DNA of 64,000 nucleotides from Icerya purchasi (taxonomy: Eukaryota > Arthropoda > Insecta > Hemiptera > Monophlebidae): positions 460,535,576 to 460,599,575 of the forward strand of contig CM077116.1 of NCBI GenBank assembly GCA_039619475.1. The letters run 5' to 3'. Shown here piece after piece: positions 24,086-36,529 of this stretch; position 1 is the first letter of the stretch; each line of letters starts with the position of its first letter. A model generated the notes under the pieces. It had not been told where the DNA came from and did not search any database. It saw only the letters and a list, made by a program, of their open reading frames with translations. The position numbers and the translations under genes are program-made.

Positions 24086-24942
24086 ATGAATACGTATCTT
24101 CTGCGAGGGTGTGAAGCGCGCTACCGCGTGTCATAATCGTGTCCAATAGCTTTCCCTTTTCGGCTTTCTGTTTTTTCTTTGCCATCAGTAGTGGCGGCAA
24201 TGCGTTGTCTGTGTGTTTGTGTACGCTCTCGCGCCAGGTATTTGTTTATAAATCGCATTTTTATTATTTTTTCAAGGTTCCCGTCAGGCGAATGTGTGGC
24301 AGATCGCGTTCAACGCGTTTCGTCGTTGTTTTTCTGAAAAAGGGGGGCTTACGATTTTAATCTGTCATTCTTCCACCTCGCCGAAGCTCGTTTGTCCGAA
24401 ATATTTTTACTTTGTATCATTGTAACTACTCGCCCCCTTACGGGTGTAATTTTCAATAAAAATTATCTGTTTGTCCTTTCCGTTGATTACGACTTTATTT
24501 TATTTGCTTTTTTGTTCTTTTTCAAATTTCAAAATAGTCTGTTATTCTCTTGAATATTTTCGTCGTTTTTTGTTTTATACTATTATCTGTTATTAATTTT
24601 CAAAGATTTTCCTATGACACCGGATTTTTTTATTTCTTTGGGATAGTTCTCACTGTTGCGGTCTACTAAGAGTTTAGGAAGCTAAAAGTAGTTCGTACTG
24701 GTTATGTGGAAAACTCATTGAGACGCTTAATTTACAAACGATACTCCATAAAACTGCGAGGGTCCTACATAACATATGTATATGGTTTGTTTTTTTTTAC
24801 TTTTTTTTTTTTTTCATGAATGTGGCAAAAGGAATTCCTTCGATGCCGATTAAGTAAAATAATGATAGGGTCGTCGAGAATTGCGAAGTTGAGATTTACA
24901 ATGTACTATAAGCCTAATGACACTAATAGAAGAGTAGGAGGA
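24086..24942. other. no gene seen
   Basis: No recognisable coding sequence or repeat. T-runs occur at 24788-24815. Confidence 0.5.
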
Positions 24943-25130
24943 CCAATTCTTTTTTCTTTCGACCGCCATTATTTTCCCAGATTTCTCTGGTACCCGTGTC
25001 AACTTCGGGTTAGGTATAAACCTGGGAACGACTTGAATCCGAAACGAGAGAACTCGTGAAAACCTATGACATCTCTGGTTTAGTAGCTGTGCGCCTTAAC
25101 CACTAAGCTACCGCCGCTACCATAAGCTAA
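24943..25130 (-). repeat. tRNA-derived SINE (minus)
   Basis: Read on the minus strand, 25110-25092 gives TAGCTTAGTGGTTAAGGCGC, a perfect A-box (TRGYNNARNNG) in a D-arm-like context. About 55 bp further, GGATTCAAGTC (around 25040-25030) resembles a B box with one extra base. A unique body follows and ends in GAAAGAAAAAAG (24949-24960 on the plus strand), a short A-rich tail. Box spacing is wider than in a normal tRNA, so this is a SINE rather than a tRNA gene. Confidence 0.7.
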
Positions 25131-26721
25131 AGGCGGTTAATGCTTTAACAGCGTGCGTGTGTCCGTATTAAAATCCTATTTGTCCTTGTTTTATCAGTTT
25201 TTTCGTTTTAATTTGAATTACGCGAGATAGCCATGGTACCGTAGCCGAAGCGTAACCAAACAAAAATGCAAAAATCGTGTTGCGGATATCAGATACGGTG
25301 ACTATTTAGCTGCGTTTCCACTATACGGTTCATTCTAATATTCCGTCTAAACTTCTGTTCTCACTGTTTCTACTTTGTTCCGCTGTTGGCTCACCTACGT
25401 TTCACTGATACTTTATCTTTTTGCTATCGTTTCCCCTCCTGGTTCCTGTCTTTCACTTTTGCGATTTTAATCGAGTTTCTTCGTTTGGCCGTTTCCTTCT
25501 GTAGTGATTCTCGATAGTTTAGACTTTTTGTTCAACTTTTTTTACATCGTGATCCTTACCTCCTTGTCCATCATTTCGACTATTAGTCCTTTCACAGAGC
25601 GAAATAAAAACGAATTGACTGTTTTCCCATCATTTGCGGACGGTGATGCTTAGTTAACGAGCCCATTAAGCGGGAAAGTAAATAAGTATTTATCTATTTT
25701 TTTTTGTGTTTGTTTTTCAGTTTTATTGTTTTCAATGTCAAGAGGATTGACGATTTCCTTTTAGCGGGATTTATAATGTTTCGGCCTCTATTTTGGCTAT
25801 TTAAAAAAAGAAAAGAAAAAAACCGGAAAAGGGAAAAATCGAGATTTGTGTCTTTATTGACTTTGGAATCGGAAGTATAGTAATTTTATTTCATGGCCCG
25901 TGAAGCAATCGAGCCGTTAGTCGTTGATTTTTTTCACCTCTTTTTTAATTGGTCAGACAGTGACGCGTTGATTAATTTAGAACAGGGTTGAAATTATCAA
26001 CGCTTGTCATTACACCCTCGCACCCTAATCAGCCAAGCGCTAATTAAACTGAGCCGGAAACTGTCATCAGTATATATTGCAGACACATGTAGTAGCGGGA
26101 ACTATAGTTATCTCTTCGTTGTATTAGCCTGTTAATTGTTGCCCGAAATGTTAGTACATTTTTTGAATTGCTCGACTATTTTCGGATGGCTGATAAGACT
26201 AAATTAACGGCATGCGTGAATAAATCGATTGGTTCAGTGCGTCGAGTGTGTGTTTGGCGTGAAAAATGAAACTCGTTCCGGTATTCAGTTAAATATGCAA
26301 AAATTTTATACGACCGCTTTTTAGTTTATCTGGTTTCTGTTAATTGAAATTTGCCGATTTGTATGCGTATAACTATTGTAGGCGGAAGTAATGAAGAAAT
26401 AGTTTTTAGATCAATTGTCTTGTGATGGTCTGCGCTGTCAGTGTACTTGTCGGAAATTTACTTTCTGTTATAGCTACATTTGAGACCAGCTTATTTTTTC
26501 GTTTAGCTCAGAATACAAAAATCGCAGTGTCCAATATCCGTACTCTTTGCTTAATTCGAAATCGCTGTGGTCAAAGTGTCTCCACAACCCTACTATTTAA
26601 TTGGCTTTACGACTCGAATAGATTGGCTAGTTCGTAGCTGGGATCGATCGACTGATCAGCGTTTCGGGTCTAATTAAATATCCTATAAAGCCTATAATGT
26701 AATTTACACAATCTATAACCG

Positions 26722-26752
<31 letters not shown>

Positions 26753-27300
26753 GGGACTGCAATCGCTGCCTCCTTTGCAGCCTAAACCTGCGAATTTGTA
26801 ATTGTTTTACTCCGTGAGTTTTCTAAATGGACTGGGACGTATTCATAAGGTTTATTTAAAAAAGTAAAATTTGGATTAAAATATTAATTAACTACGCTAA
26901 CACGATGTAGTATATGCAAGCGGAATATGTTACGTTCGGTTCTTTTTAAAATGAGATCTTTAAAATACCTATTTCATTAAATTTACTTTGTAAATGTCAA
27001 ATTCGTTTTCTTTTTCAGAATTTAAGCATATTTTAGGTTACTGAAGACCAGCGCTTCAATCAGTTCAAAATTTGTACTCATAAATTTTACAATTTGTGGT
27101 TTTGTTTTTTTCTTATATTTTAATAATGAAAAAATATCAGTTAGAAAAAAGAAAAATCAACTCTCAAGCTACTACAAAACGGGCTCTGGATGTAACTATT
27201 TTATTTTCTTACATTGAATTACCGTTTTTTCACTACTAAGGATTTCACGGTGAGAGCTGCCTAGACTACTCAAAGACTACCCAGCAGTCCACCATCCTGA
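25131..27300. other. no gene seen; 28-A tract
   Basis: A run of 28 A at 26722-26749 could be the tail of a plus-strand retroposon, but the preceding 150 bp match nothing else in the window. A small hairpin GCAATCGCTGCC..GGCTGC-like element follows it. Otherwise nothing is visible. Confidence 0.45.
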
Positions 27301-27304
27301 ATTT

Positions 27305-28270
27305 ACGTCTTCAAAGTGTCATACGATTATTTGTTGTTTAATATTTTTGCTAACGATATGAAAGAGCTTGGGCGAACTGCATTAAAACTACGGCATTCAA
27401 TTAGGGTATGTTGCACCGACGGATATTTTAATTCTGCACAGTATGGACATGGGTTAGGGGGAGTTATCCTTTGCAGTATGTAGTCATGACTTTTAGCTAT
27501 ATGCCCTAGTCTTAGCCGATTGATCTTTGTGTATTCGACACACGGGGTATTATTAATCTGCGGTCACCATGGTGTTCGATCATCGGCTTTATTTGGCGTA
27601 AGAACGTGGTCTTGGACATCCATTCTTTGTCCCACTGCTCAGTTATTCTTTCTCGTAGAAACGTATCGAGCGTTGTTGGGCCTTGAGATTTATACGGCAT
27701 CGGGGTTAAACGTAGCAGGTCGAGCTTCTAAATTCGAGCGCTCATTCCGTGGGATCTGAGTATGTGCGAGCACATGCGGGGTAGTCCTAGTCTAGACATA
27801 AGCAGAGTGCCTTGAATTTTTTGCACGATTGATTCTTCTGCGTTATTATTTTGTAGACTTTGTATGGTGGTAGTTAGAGAATCTGTAATAACCGATATTT
27901 TTTTCCGTTGAGATTTGTAATTGTAGTACTGCTGGAGACAACAGAATGGCAAACATTTCTGCATCTAGTGCCCAACATGCATCATTTAAACGCACCCCCA
28001 CCAATACACCATCAATTTCGTAAGCGCACGCTGCCGGGAACAATTAACCTGTAGAAGCCTTAGATCCACCTGTTGAATACACCTTTGTGAAATCTTCATA
28101 TCTGTTAATTACCCTAATCGCCTTCTGTTTGAGATCTTCCGCAGGTGTTTGTAAATTATTATACTCTAATAGTGATACGTTTATCTTTACTGGTTACTGG
28201 TCCCGCGGTGGGAGCAGTGGTAACCTATTAGCTTCCGTCAGGCACTGAAGGAGAAATTATACTTACATAG
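27305..28270 (-). mobile_element. I-clade LINE 3' fragment, broken RNase H and C-terminus (minus)
   Basis: The minus-strand reading enters within the linker after RT (LQCLTEANRLPLLPP, about 28250). It continues with TGGSKAS at the RNase H start, where the first catalytic Asp of TDGSKAS is Gly. An in-frame TAA follows, then CAYEIDGVLVGVRL, LDAEMFAIL (catalytic Glu kept), a frameshift, and ITDSLTTTIQSLQ (second Asp kept). After the degenerate end of RNase H come TLDTFLRERITEQWDKEW, INRLRLGHIAKSHDYIL and CPYC with HTLIEC, the C-terminal knuckle. The upstream RT is missing. No clear A-tail is seen, so the 3' limit is approximate. Confidence 0.85.
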
Positions 28271-29270
28271 CATTTTGTTTACTTTTGGGACTACATCGTT
28301 GGGGAAAGCAGATTTGAAAGGGCAAATAATTTTCGTTTTTTACCGACCACTTTAATATACTACGATAATTATGTAATGAGCGGTTGTATTTTGAGGGTAG
28401 CGTCCACGTTGATGAACACAAACTGCATGAAGGTGAAGTACGGTGTGCTCCCAGGATAATGCGAAGCGCGGAGTTTTGTATTGGAAAACTCGTGGTTATT
28501 TTTTTCTCTTTTTAACATTAACACGGTTTTGATTTTATTTTATTTTATATACTATATACTGATTTGTGTGAGTGGTGCACAACTGGAGTCCGGAAAGGGC
28601 TATGGACTTTTTTTAGTTTCCGGTCTTATCGTTTTAGATGTATATCTTCTCAAAAAGTTGAGCAGCTCCTAAATTTAATTTTTTTTTTTTTTTTTTTTTT
28701 GGATTTTTGTATTTTCACGGTATTCCACGGGCAAAAATACGTCAATTAAAAAAAGAAAAAAATCCCAGCTATTACAGAAAAGTCTGTAGAATTTTTAAAT
28801 GTTTGTTTCTAAAACTTTATTTTTACTTTTTTCAAAATGTAGGTCTTCAATTTTATAATTTTTCGGGCTTCATAGTTTTTTTTTTATAATCTAATGATAA
28901 GCATAAGTCGATTAAAAAACAATCAACTTTCTAGCTGTTGCCGAAGGTACTGAACGATTTTTGGCCCTACAGATTTTATAAGATGGATGAATTTTAGCAA
29001 TGCTTCTTTCAAATTAAACAAAATTGCGCCTTCAATTTTGAGCGGAGGTTAAAATCCGATTTTCGTTTCTTGAATTTAAAGTTTCTCGTTTTAAGCACTA
29101 TTCGATCTTGTTCACTTCGGATAAAATCTACTTGGCTTCTCAGTAATTTTCATTTCCCGCTAAACATTTTGAAGAAATATTTCAGTTATACAAATGTATT
29201 ACATTATATATTAATGCCTTTGTATTGTTCTTGTCGGAACAATCCTTTTAATGTCGAACTAGGTGTTATG
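28271..29270. other. no gene seen
   Basis: AT-rich sequence with a T-run at 28679-28700. No coding or repeat homology recognised. Confidence 0.5.
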
Positions 29271-29345
29271 ATTATAAATAATAATAAGAATAACAATAAT
29301 AATAATAATAACAATAATAATATTATTATTAATAATAATATTATT

Positions 29346-29379
<34 letters not shown>

Positions 29380-29385
29380 GTAACG
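29271..29385. repeat. AAT microsatellite with internal inverted ATT blocks
   Basis: Imperfect (AAT)n that twice switches to (ATT)n and back (around 29318-29350), creating near-perfect local palindromes such as AATAATATTATT. The strand-switching pattern suggests replication slippage through hairpins. The poly-Asn and poly-Leu frames here are artefacts. Confidence 0.95.
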
Positions 29386-31819
29386 ATAAAAACACTTCTT
29401 TATATTCAGCATTTCGACCGTAAATGCATTTGAAATTTAATGATAATTTGACTGACAATGAGTACCATAGTTAATTTACAACCATAGAGACCATTGCAAA
29501 CAGATAAAATCAGTTTCTCGGTTAATTCTTCAAATAATTCTCGATTAACTGATTTTTTTGCAACGGTTTATAATTACAATTACGACTACCTGTGTCAAAC
29601 AAAAGGCTTAAGCAAAAATATTTGTTGAATAAAATTTGCATCGTGTAACTGACAAAAGTTTCTGAGCTCTACTACAAGCTCTACCATTTTCATTGAGTTA
29701 ATTTAGTTCAGTCCGATGTTAAAATGAGAATAACAATGTGTATTCATTATTTTTGCTATTCATTTTAATTTAGTCGATACGAGTTTGGAGTTTAAAGTTC
29801 AGCCAGCTATCGTAGCAAAATTGGTTATACGATGATATTTTAGTCAGGTAATACCCTTAATTCGAACCCCCGCTGCTGCACATTGAAAATATAAATTTTT
29901 CTCGGCTCGGTTAATATCCATGGCTGACGAACGCTCCTCCCAGGAGCTTATTTATCGGTTAGATGGAGTGTAAATTTTATTTTACAACTTAACTTAATTA
30001 TTAAGTAAATATTATTTACTATTATTATTACCGCTTTATAGCCATATAAGAGTACACTTCTTATAATATATTGTTTAAACTACATATAGCTCGTGAGATC
30101 TACTTCGCGACCTTACTCACATTCTCTTCGATTCTGCCTATCGTACATGTTACGTAGCAGTTTCGCTAAATCATTCTTACTTATTAAGTCGCGCCGATTT
30201 ATTTTCTTAATATCTCTCACATATCAATGTGTTTTATTATATATACAATTTGTCCATGCATTTTCAACATGGCTCGTTTGTTTTTTCGATTTTTTGCATC
30301 ACAAAAAAAATTCGCTGTATTTGACAACGGCTGTTTTTTACTATTGTTAGCATTTTTGTAATTTTATTTTTCCGTTCTAAGCTTATTCAACTGGGTTCCC
30401 GTTTTGCCGACTTTCCGGTTTTTGTTGTAACTTTTCACGTATCTATCCGAATATCAATAACACAGCTATAGAATATAATCGATTTTTCATTCTTTCAGAT
30501 ATACATTTTTAAAAATAATGTCTGTCCGAGATTTATATTTTTTTCTCGCAATTGTCGTTTTTTTTTTTTTTTTTTTTATATATATATACATATTTCTCCG
30601 TTCAGTCGTGTTATCTGCATATACATATATTTCTCGCGACGGATTTTATTTATTCTTTACTTTATTTTTTTACGCGGTTTGTTTTTGGTTCTGTTATATC
30701 ACGGGACTTAAGTTATTCAGTAGTGGGGTTTTCCGGTTAAATACTTTTTCCTCTCACAATAGAAAACTCTTCAGAGATCTATTTCTAACGCAAACAAAAG
30801 CCGATGATAACGAGCACCCTCGTCTTACCTACCCCTCTCTTTATTGCGAAATATTTCTAAAAATACTCCTTCTTCAGCGCGCTGTAATTATCCTTACATT
30901 TACATTCGTTTACATTTCTTCTCTAATTCATCTGTAGGTTATATCAGAGTACACTGATTGTTCATTAATATATCAAAGGCACATAAGCTATATACGTAAA
31001 TACTAAGGACATACACATTTCTGATACAGAATTTTTCAAAATAAGTTTGTTCATTACGTGCAGAAATGGTGTGACGAAAAGTCTGTTTTACTTTTTGCTT
31101 GTTTTTTTATCGATTGCTGCTGGTAGTTCAACATTTTTTTTTTTTTAGTTCTATTAGGCTTAAATTGTTTGTGAAAATATTTTTTCCGTCGTGGATTGAC
31201 GCACGCGCCTAGTAATATAAATTAAATATGTATTAATGTGTACGTTATTTTTACGGTAAGAGTAATAAAAACAGCATGTAACAAAATTTCTGTTACGTTT
31301 TTGCGTCACGCTTATAAAACTTCATTTTGCGGAGAATGACAATTAAAATGTAATCAGAGTCCGAGAGATAGTCAGAAGGATGAAGTTTTTTTACATACGT
31401 ATAATAGAAAATTGGTGAGTTATTTATTCGATTGTTTGTCAATGATTGTTTTAAAATTAAATAAAGATCTAGCTATAATTCTTTATATACCGAGTGACGC
31501 AATCCTGCGCATTAATTATTGAAAAATAATTATAATTTCTGCGCCGTTTTTTTTTTTTTTGGAGCCGGGGGAGGGGCAATTTGCATCACTGAAAACAACG
31601 AGGGTTATAAAATTTTTAAACACAGTACGCGAAGTTTTTTTCCTTTCTTTTTCTAAACAAGTCTTACCCCCCCTATAAGTTTGGTCGAATTATGAGATAT
31701 TCTTTACTTTATTAATTTTTTTTAATTTGGAAAGAAAAAAAATGATGTTCTTAAACCGCTTAATGATAGAAAATAAAAATAATTCAACGGCGGGATAAGG
31801 AAAAGTAGAAAAAAAATAA
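29386..31819. other. no gene seen
   Basis: AT-rich, pyrimidine-biased on the plus strand. The 139-codon plus frame at 30518-30937 is dominated by F, Y and L from T-runs and is not recognised. T-runs at 30559-30578 and 31544-31560. Confidence 0.45.
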
Positions 31820-32010
31820 AACAATATGAAAAACATCGATAAAGAAAGCGGGAATACTAAATTTTGAGACAGTAAAATAGAAGGATGATTGGTCATTTGG
31901 AAATGCCGAACATTCAAATAAAACGTGATTAGCGTCACCGAGAAAATGAAAGGATGTGGGTATAAAGCGAAAAGAGTGGGATGGATTGAATGCAGGTAAG
32001 AAAATAAGAA
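31820..32010 (-). mobile_element. possible LINE C-terminal remnant (minus)
   Basis: Within a 141-codon minus-strand frame (31784-32209), the stretch LGDANHVLFECSAF resembles the Asp-x-x-HVLFEC half of the C-terminal zinc knuckle found in several LINE clades. The preceding SFRFIPTSFHF is placed where CxCG would be expected, but both cysteines are absent. The rest of the frame is low-complexity F/S/L from a purine/pyrimidine-skewed strand. This may be a very old R1- or I-like fragment, or coincidence. Confidence 0.3.
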
Positions 32011-34725
32011 GGTGATGCGGGAAGGAGAAGACTGTGATTAAATCGAGGGAAAAATTAGCGAAATTGTCAAACGTCGTAGAGGAGTATTTCGGAAATCGTA
32101 AACGGGGAGTGAGATGATTGAATAGACACAGGTGAAAGAAGGAGCGGCAATTGAAAAATAAAGAACATAACGAAATGACATAGCAAAAGTGAAAACTAAA
32201 AAGGGACATGTTGTGGTGCTGCTAAAGAAAGGAAGTGGTACGGGAAATTCTAGACTTTGCGCCGTGTTGAAGATTTCATTGTTTTTTGTCAATAAATTGT
32301 TGTTTTGATTATTTCGTTTTCCATAGGTTGTTGTTATCTGCTTTAATAGATTCCACTAAGTTAGAATATCGTCCGTTAAGTAAACTGAAAACGTCTAAAA
32401 ATCGCGGTTTAAAAGGTTTTTATGTATCTGCGTAAAATTTATCCGGTAACGTGTAAAATACACGTAGCATTTGTTTTTAATAAAAAATGTAAACCTGTTG
32501 TGAGATTCAATATTTACCGGGGCATATAAAACGGTGAAATCGTTTGATATCGCCGATTTTGAAATTTCTAGCCGTTACAAATGCGGCGCCAATCGCAAGT
32601 TTAGTATAGATTTTTTTTTTCTTTTTTTTTTTTGTCTTCCTTTTTAGAACAACGTTGATATCGTTGATACGTGCTGCGGCAAATTCTGTAGTATTTCGCT
32701 TTATGTACGGCTAGTAGTAGTAATGCGTGCAAAGTTAATATTGTAATGCAGGAATTCCGAATCGTGCAATCTGGCGAAAATTTTTCGTGCATTAGCCAGT
32801 TGAGGTGTAAAATGTACGATTTCCTAATATTTTTCCGTCTAAATATTCGTCCGATTTACCGGTTACGTACTCCAGTTCACACGGAAATGTGTTTTATGGG
32901 AGGTTTTTTCACCTCTGGTTTTGTGTGTTGACTTTTTCACCGGCATATTAGGTTCTATGTGAAATTGTCAATCTGCTGCGACTAGTTACCGATTATCGTG
33001 AATTTAACTGTTTTTATTTTACCGCAGTAGATTTGTTAATTATGTAACCGATAATGTTTCTATTTTCGCGGTTTTTACCCTTATCGAGGACAATAACGCA
33101 CCCGTTTAAATTCCGGCGTCTATTGTTTCCGTGGCGTATTCTAAAATGTCGCAATATTTCTGCGAAGCCGTACCGGAGTTTGACCTTTCTGTGTATCACT
33201 TCGAATGAACTCGGACATTTTAGAGGGATTGTTGACAGTTCTGCTTGTTTCTGAAAAGGTCCTTTTTCCGGCATTTCCTCCTGCACCGATTGCTCTCCAT
33301 CTATTCCATTAGAAAACCTTTATAGAATATTGGGACAGTCTTTTATTCGCACTTCGCCGCGGGGTTTCTGTGCGGTAGTAGGTTGTCCTTTGTTGGTTTC
33401 TTAATAATGGCGTACAGTGCTACGAGCATCTTAAAAGGTGTTTTTATTTAGCTATTGTTAAATTCACTAGTACAATTAATAACGCTGCTCGGTCAGGTTT
33501 GCGGATACGCTTTCTCTGTTTCGTGGAAAATCTCTGAAATAGTCACCACTTCTGAACGGGCAAAAGCGAGTGTTGTAAGACGTTAACGTGTGTCTTTTTT
33601 CACACACTTGGCGAAATTAAAGTGCAAATTAAAAAAATTCACTGAACGATACATGCTCGCATTACAGAGTTTATAATTTCAATTGCAAAAAGTCACTTTA
33701 GCCTCTTTGATGAAGCTAAAGATTTCTCGATATAATCAGATTGTTTTCAAAGATTATCAGATGTATAATCAATTTATGCTATCCGAATTGATCGCGAACA
33801 ATTTAACCCCTTCCCTTACTAAAATCTGTGCTGCTCTATCGCGCTTATTATCATTAATCATTATTGTTATTATTTCAAAATCGTTCAAAATATCTTAGTA
33901 GGGCCTAATTTAATCCTTCCTGGAAAAATAGGGAATGAGCTCTGCATTCCCACTGGAAAATCTCAATTCGATGATGAATGCATCGCACCATATAATTATA
34001 CTTTTTATCCACAGATGCGCAAGGTAACGCATTAACTACAATGAAATATCCTTATTCAACTGAGAAATTACATCGCTGCATTTAATGAAAACTGTAATAA
34101 AATTGACGATTATGAATTCCGCGATAAATCGGTCTCGAATTTCTCAAATTTCATAGACAATCTAATACTAAAAAATTGCACCTGTAATTAAAATAAATTA
34201 CCGGCGAAATGATGATATAAAATAGTCTACTCTCCATTGACCAAAAAATACCACTGCCTATGCTAAAGAGCAAAAAGCTCTTATAACAAAAACATATGAA
34301 CAGTACTATATATATAGAATATAGAAAAATATTAAAAAATAAAATTTAGTTCTCTGAAATAAACCCTTGAAAATAATTTGGCCCAAAAACATTGAACGGT
34401 GTTGTTGTAGTGGTTAAATTTCAAAATAGCTTTTCAGGAACTTTTTGAGATCAATAATATTCTGTTAGCGTAAAATGCCAGCATCCATCGCGAGTTTGTC
34501 GAAAAAGTCCTCTGTAAAAGTTTAGTTCAAAACAGCTCAGTTTTGTATTAAATTATAAAAACGCAAATAATACAGAAGAAAGTCCGCTCAGTACAGCGGA
34601 AATTTCTAATAAACGTTTGCGGATCCTCAGAAACGCTCACTTTGAATATATAAACCCATGCTTGTTTGCAGAAATGGAATGCACACCAGCCATGGAACAA
34701 TTAAATCTCAAAAACAAAAGTCAGC
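32011..34725. other. no gene seen
   Basis: No recognised coding sequence. A minus-strand open frame at 33014-33286 (about 90 codons) is compositionally ordinary and not low-complexity, but I recognise no domain and see no convincing acceptor for it. Confidence 0.4.
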
Positions 34726-34726
34726 A

Positions 34727-34789
34727 TTTATTTATTTATTATATTTTTTTATTTATGGTCGCTATATGACATCTTGGCCTTCAGCGACC
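34727..34789 (-). repeat. retroelement 3' end: stem-loop followed by AAAT tail (minus)
   Basis: On the minus strand GGTCGCT (34789-34783) and AGCGACC (34763-34757) form a 7-bp stem around a 19-nt loop containing GCCAAGATG. Just downstream is an A-rich and (AAAT)n tail at 34750-34727. The same architecture with a different stem sequence is at 53064-53133. A 3' stem-loop before a short tandem tail is the known recognition feature of several LINE and partner SINE families. Confidence 0.65.
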
Positions 34790-36009
34790 TCGAAATTTAC
34801 ATTCGATTCTTAAAGATTACGTATAATACATCGTTTACATTTACAAAAGTTATTTCAGTATTACTAAAAGTTAGCATTACTAATATAAAAAATATCATAA
34901 AGAACCACTTCTTTAACATGTGGCAAATATCTGGAAAAATTACTCAGCAGGATGATGTGCTTACATTTCAAATCTTGTGTCTGATTTCTGTAGAACTCAG
35001 TTGTTAGCTGGCTATAGGAAATTATCACTCGGTTAATAGAGCTTCACAGATAAGTCTGCAGGATCTGTGTTCCCGTGGCGAAGTTGAAAGAACAGAGCAC
35101 TTATATAAGTTCACCAGACAAAACCTGAATCTTAAGAAAATTCCGAGAATTCGCAAATCAGGTAATCAGATTAAAAATTTGCAAAACAAAATAAAACAAC
35201 CTGTCTGCGTCTTCGCTGCTCTCCCGAATGTATACTATTTTTTGTTCTGTGTTTCATTTTATTTGCAGTGCAGGTCGCGAACAATTTATACGAGAGGACG
35301 AGATAAACCGAGCACTGACTCTCCACGCTGGCTATGCAAAATATAAAAAGCAAAAAGTGTAATCACGTAATAACTTTCATGTATGTAGTTCTTGCAAAAA
35401 ATTTGATTTCTTGCATTCCCCCTCTGCTCTTTATATCGGCTCTACCGGAATACGCGGGTATTCTAAGGAACACAATTGCTAGCGGAGTAGCGAAAGAAGT
35501 TGCACCGATGCGAACTGCTCGTAATATAGCAAACCCCAACACCTCACATTAAACATCTAATTAAGCGATTCTTCTGGACCTTGTGACAAGACAAATTGGT
35601 TAACTCGGCACCATCGCACCGTCTGCTAATTAAAGACAACGTTTGTTCTTCGAAACGTATTCTCTTATGTTGTAAGGACCAACTTGCTCTGTGTCTCGCC
35701 TATAGGGCATACCGTACGCGTATGTCACGTTTTGTCTGGACCCTTTTCTCCACTTTGTCGTCCCCCATGTAACCCTGTAACCCATTATCTGTCGAATGGC
35801 CTTTGCTTGAAAGTCTACGCACCTAGAGCGTAAACTACTCTGTTAATCACAAATCTCAACTACAAGATGAGCCTGTAACCATCGCATCCATTTTGACTTT
35901 TCTGAAAAAGTTCAGACTAATTAAAAAGAGACGTAAACTTTCGCGCTCCTAGCTGAAGTTGCTGTACATGGCGCGATAAAATAAAATTTAAAAACTCCGA
36001 TGTGGGCAG
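34790..36009. other. no gene seen
   Basis: No recognised coding sequence or repeat. Confidence 0.45.
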
Positions 36010-36475
36010 CGCATGACTTCCTTGTGCAACTACTAAATATTAAAACGAGTGAATAACTCACGGTTAAAATATATAAAAAAGACGGACTTTCTACGGCTTT
36101 CTTGAGTTATGCGAAAAATTCCACGAAATCCTGTGAGAAAAATGCTTTTTTAGCCTAATCAATGGTAACCAAAAAAGGAGCTTTCTGCGGCCAGCCGTTT
36201 TTGAGTTACGTGTGATACATTCACGTTTACATACCTACGTACACACGTCACAAAAAAACCAAAAAAAACAAACTTGAAGGTAGATTCAGACGTGGTCCAA
36301 ATGAATATTTGTCGTTGACATGTATGATTCAAAATACTCCGCGAATACAGTACTTCCCCGTGTGTAAGGGGAAGTAATCAGCGATGTTCGAAATATCCGT
36401 TGAATTATGGCATTAAACATTTTTCATGATTACAATACTTCCTTTACCACTTACAAGGAAGTAAAAAAGAAAACA
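36010..36475 (-). repeat. unclassified interspersed repeat ending in two matching hairpins
   Basis: Two perfect 8-bp hairpins sit 61 bp apart near the right edge: ACTTCCCC (36352-36359) with GGGGAAGT (36368-36375), and ACTTCCTT (36437-36444) with AAGGAAGT (36455-36462). Both are flanked by TA on the left and AA on the right. On the minus strand the interior contains AACTCAAAAACGGCTGGCCG and TACGTAGGTATGTAAACG, a style I associate with high-copy repeats in hemipteran genomes, though I cannot name the family. No coding sequence. Confidence 0.5.
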
Positions 36476-36529
36476 TTTTACTGGCCAATAACTGCCGAAT
36501 CTTCCTGATGAAGGTTAATATTTCGTTTT

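Noticed and set aside
23746..24136. Poly-Ile, poly-Leu and poly-Tyr frames on both strands
   Set aside because: Produced by the TTA microsatellite.
25030..25115. Possible true tRNA gene on the minus strand
   Set aside because: The A and B boxes are too far apart, the B box is imperfect and an A-tailed body follows, so it is a SINE.
26600..26750. Retroposed gene ending in a 28-A tail
   Set aside because: No coding sequence or target-site duplication is visible upstream; left as a bare A tract.
33014..33286. 90-codon minus-strand frame of ordinary composition
   Set aside because: No ATG at its apparent start, no good acceptor, no recognised domain.
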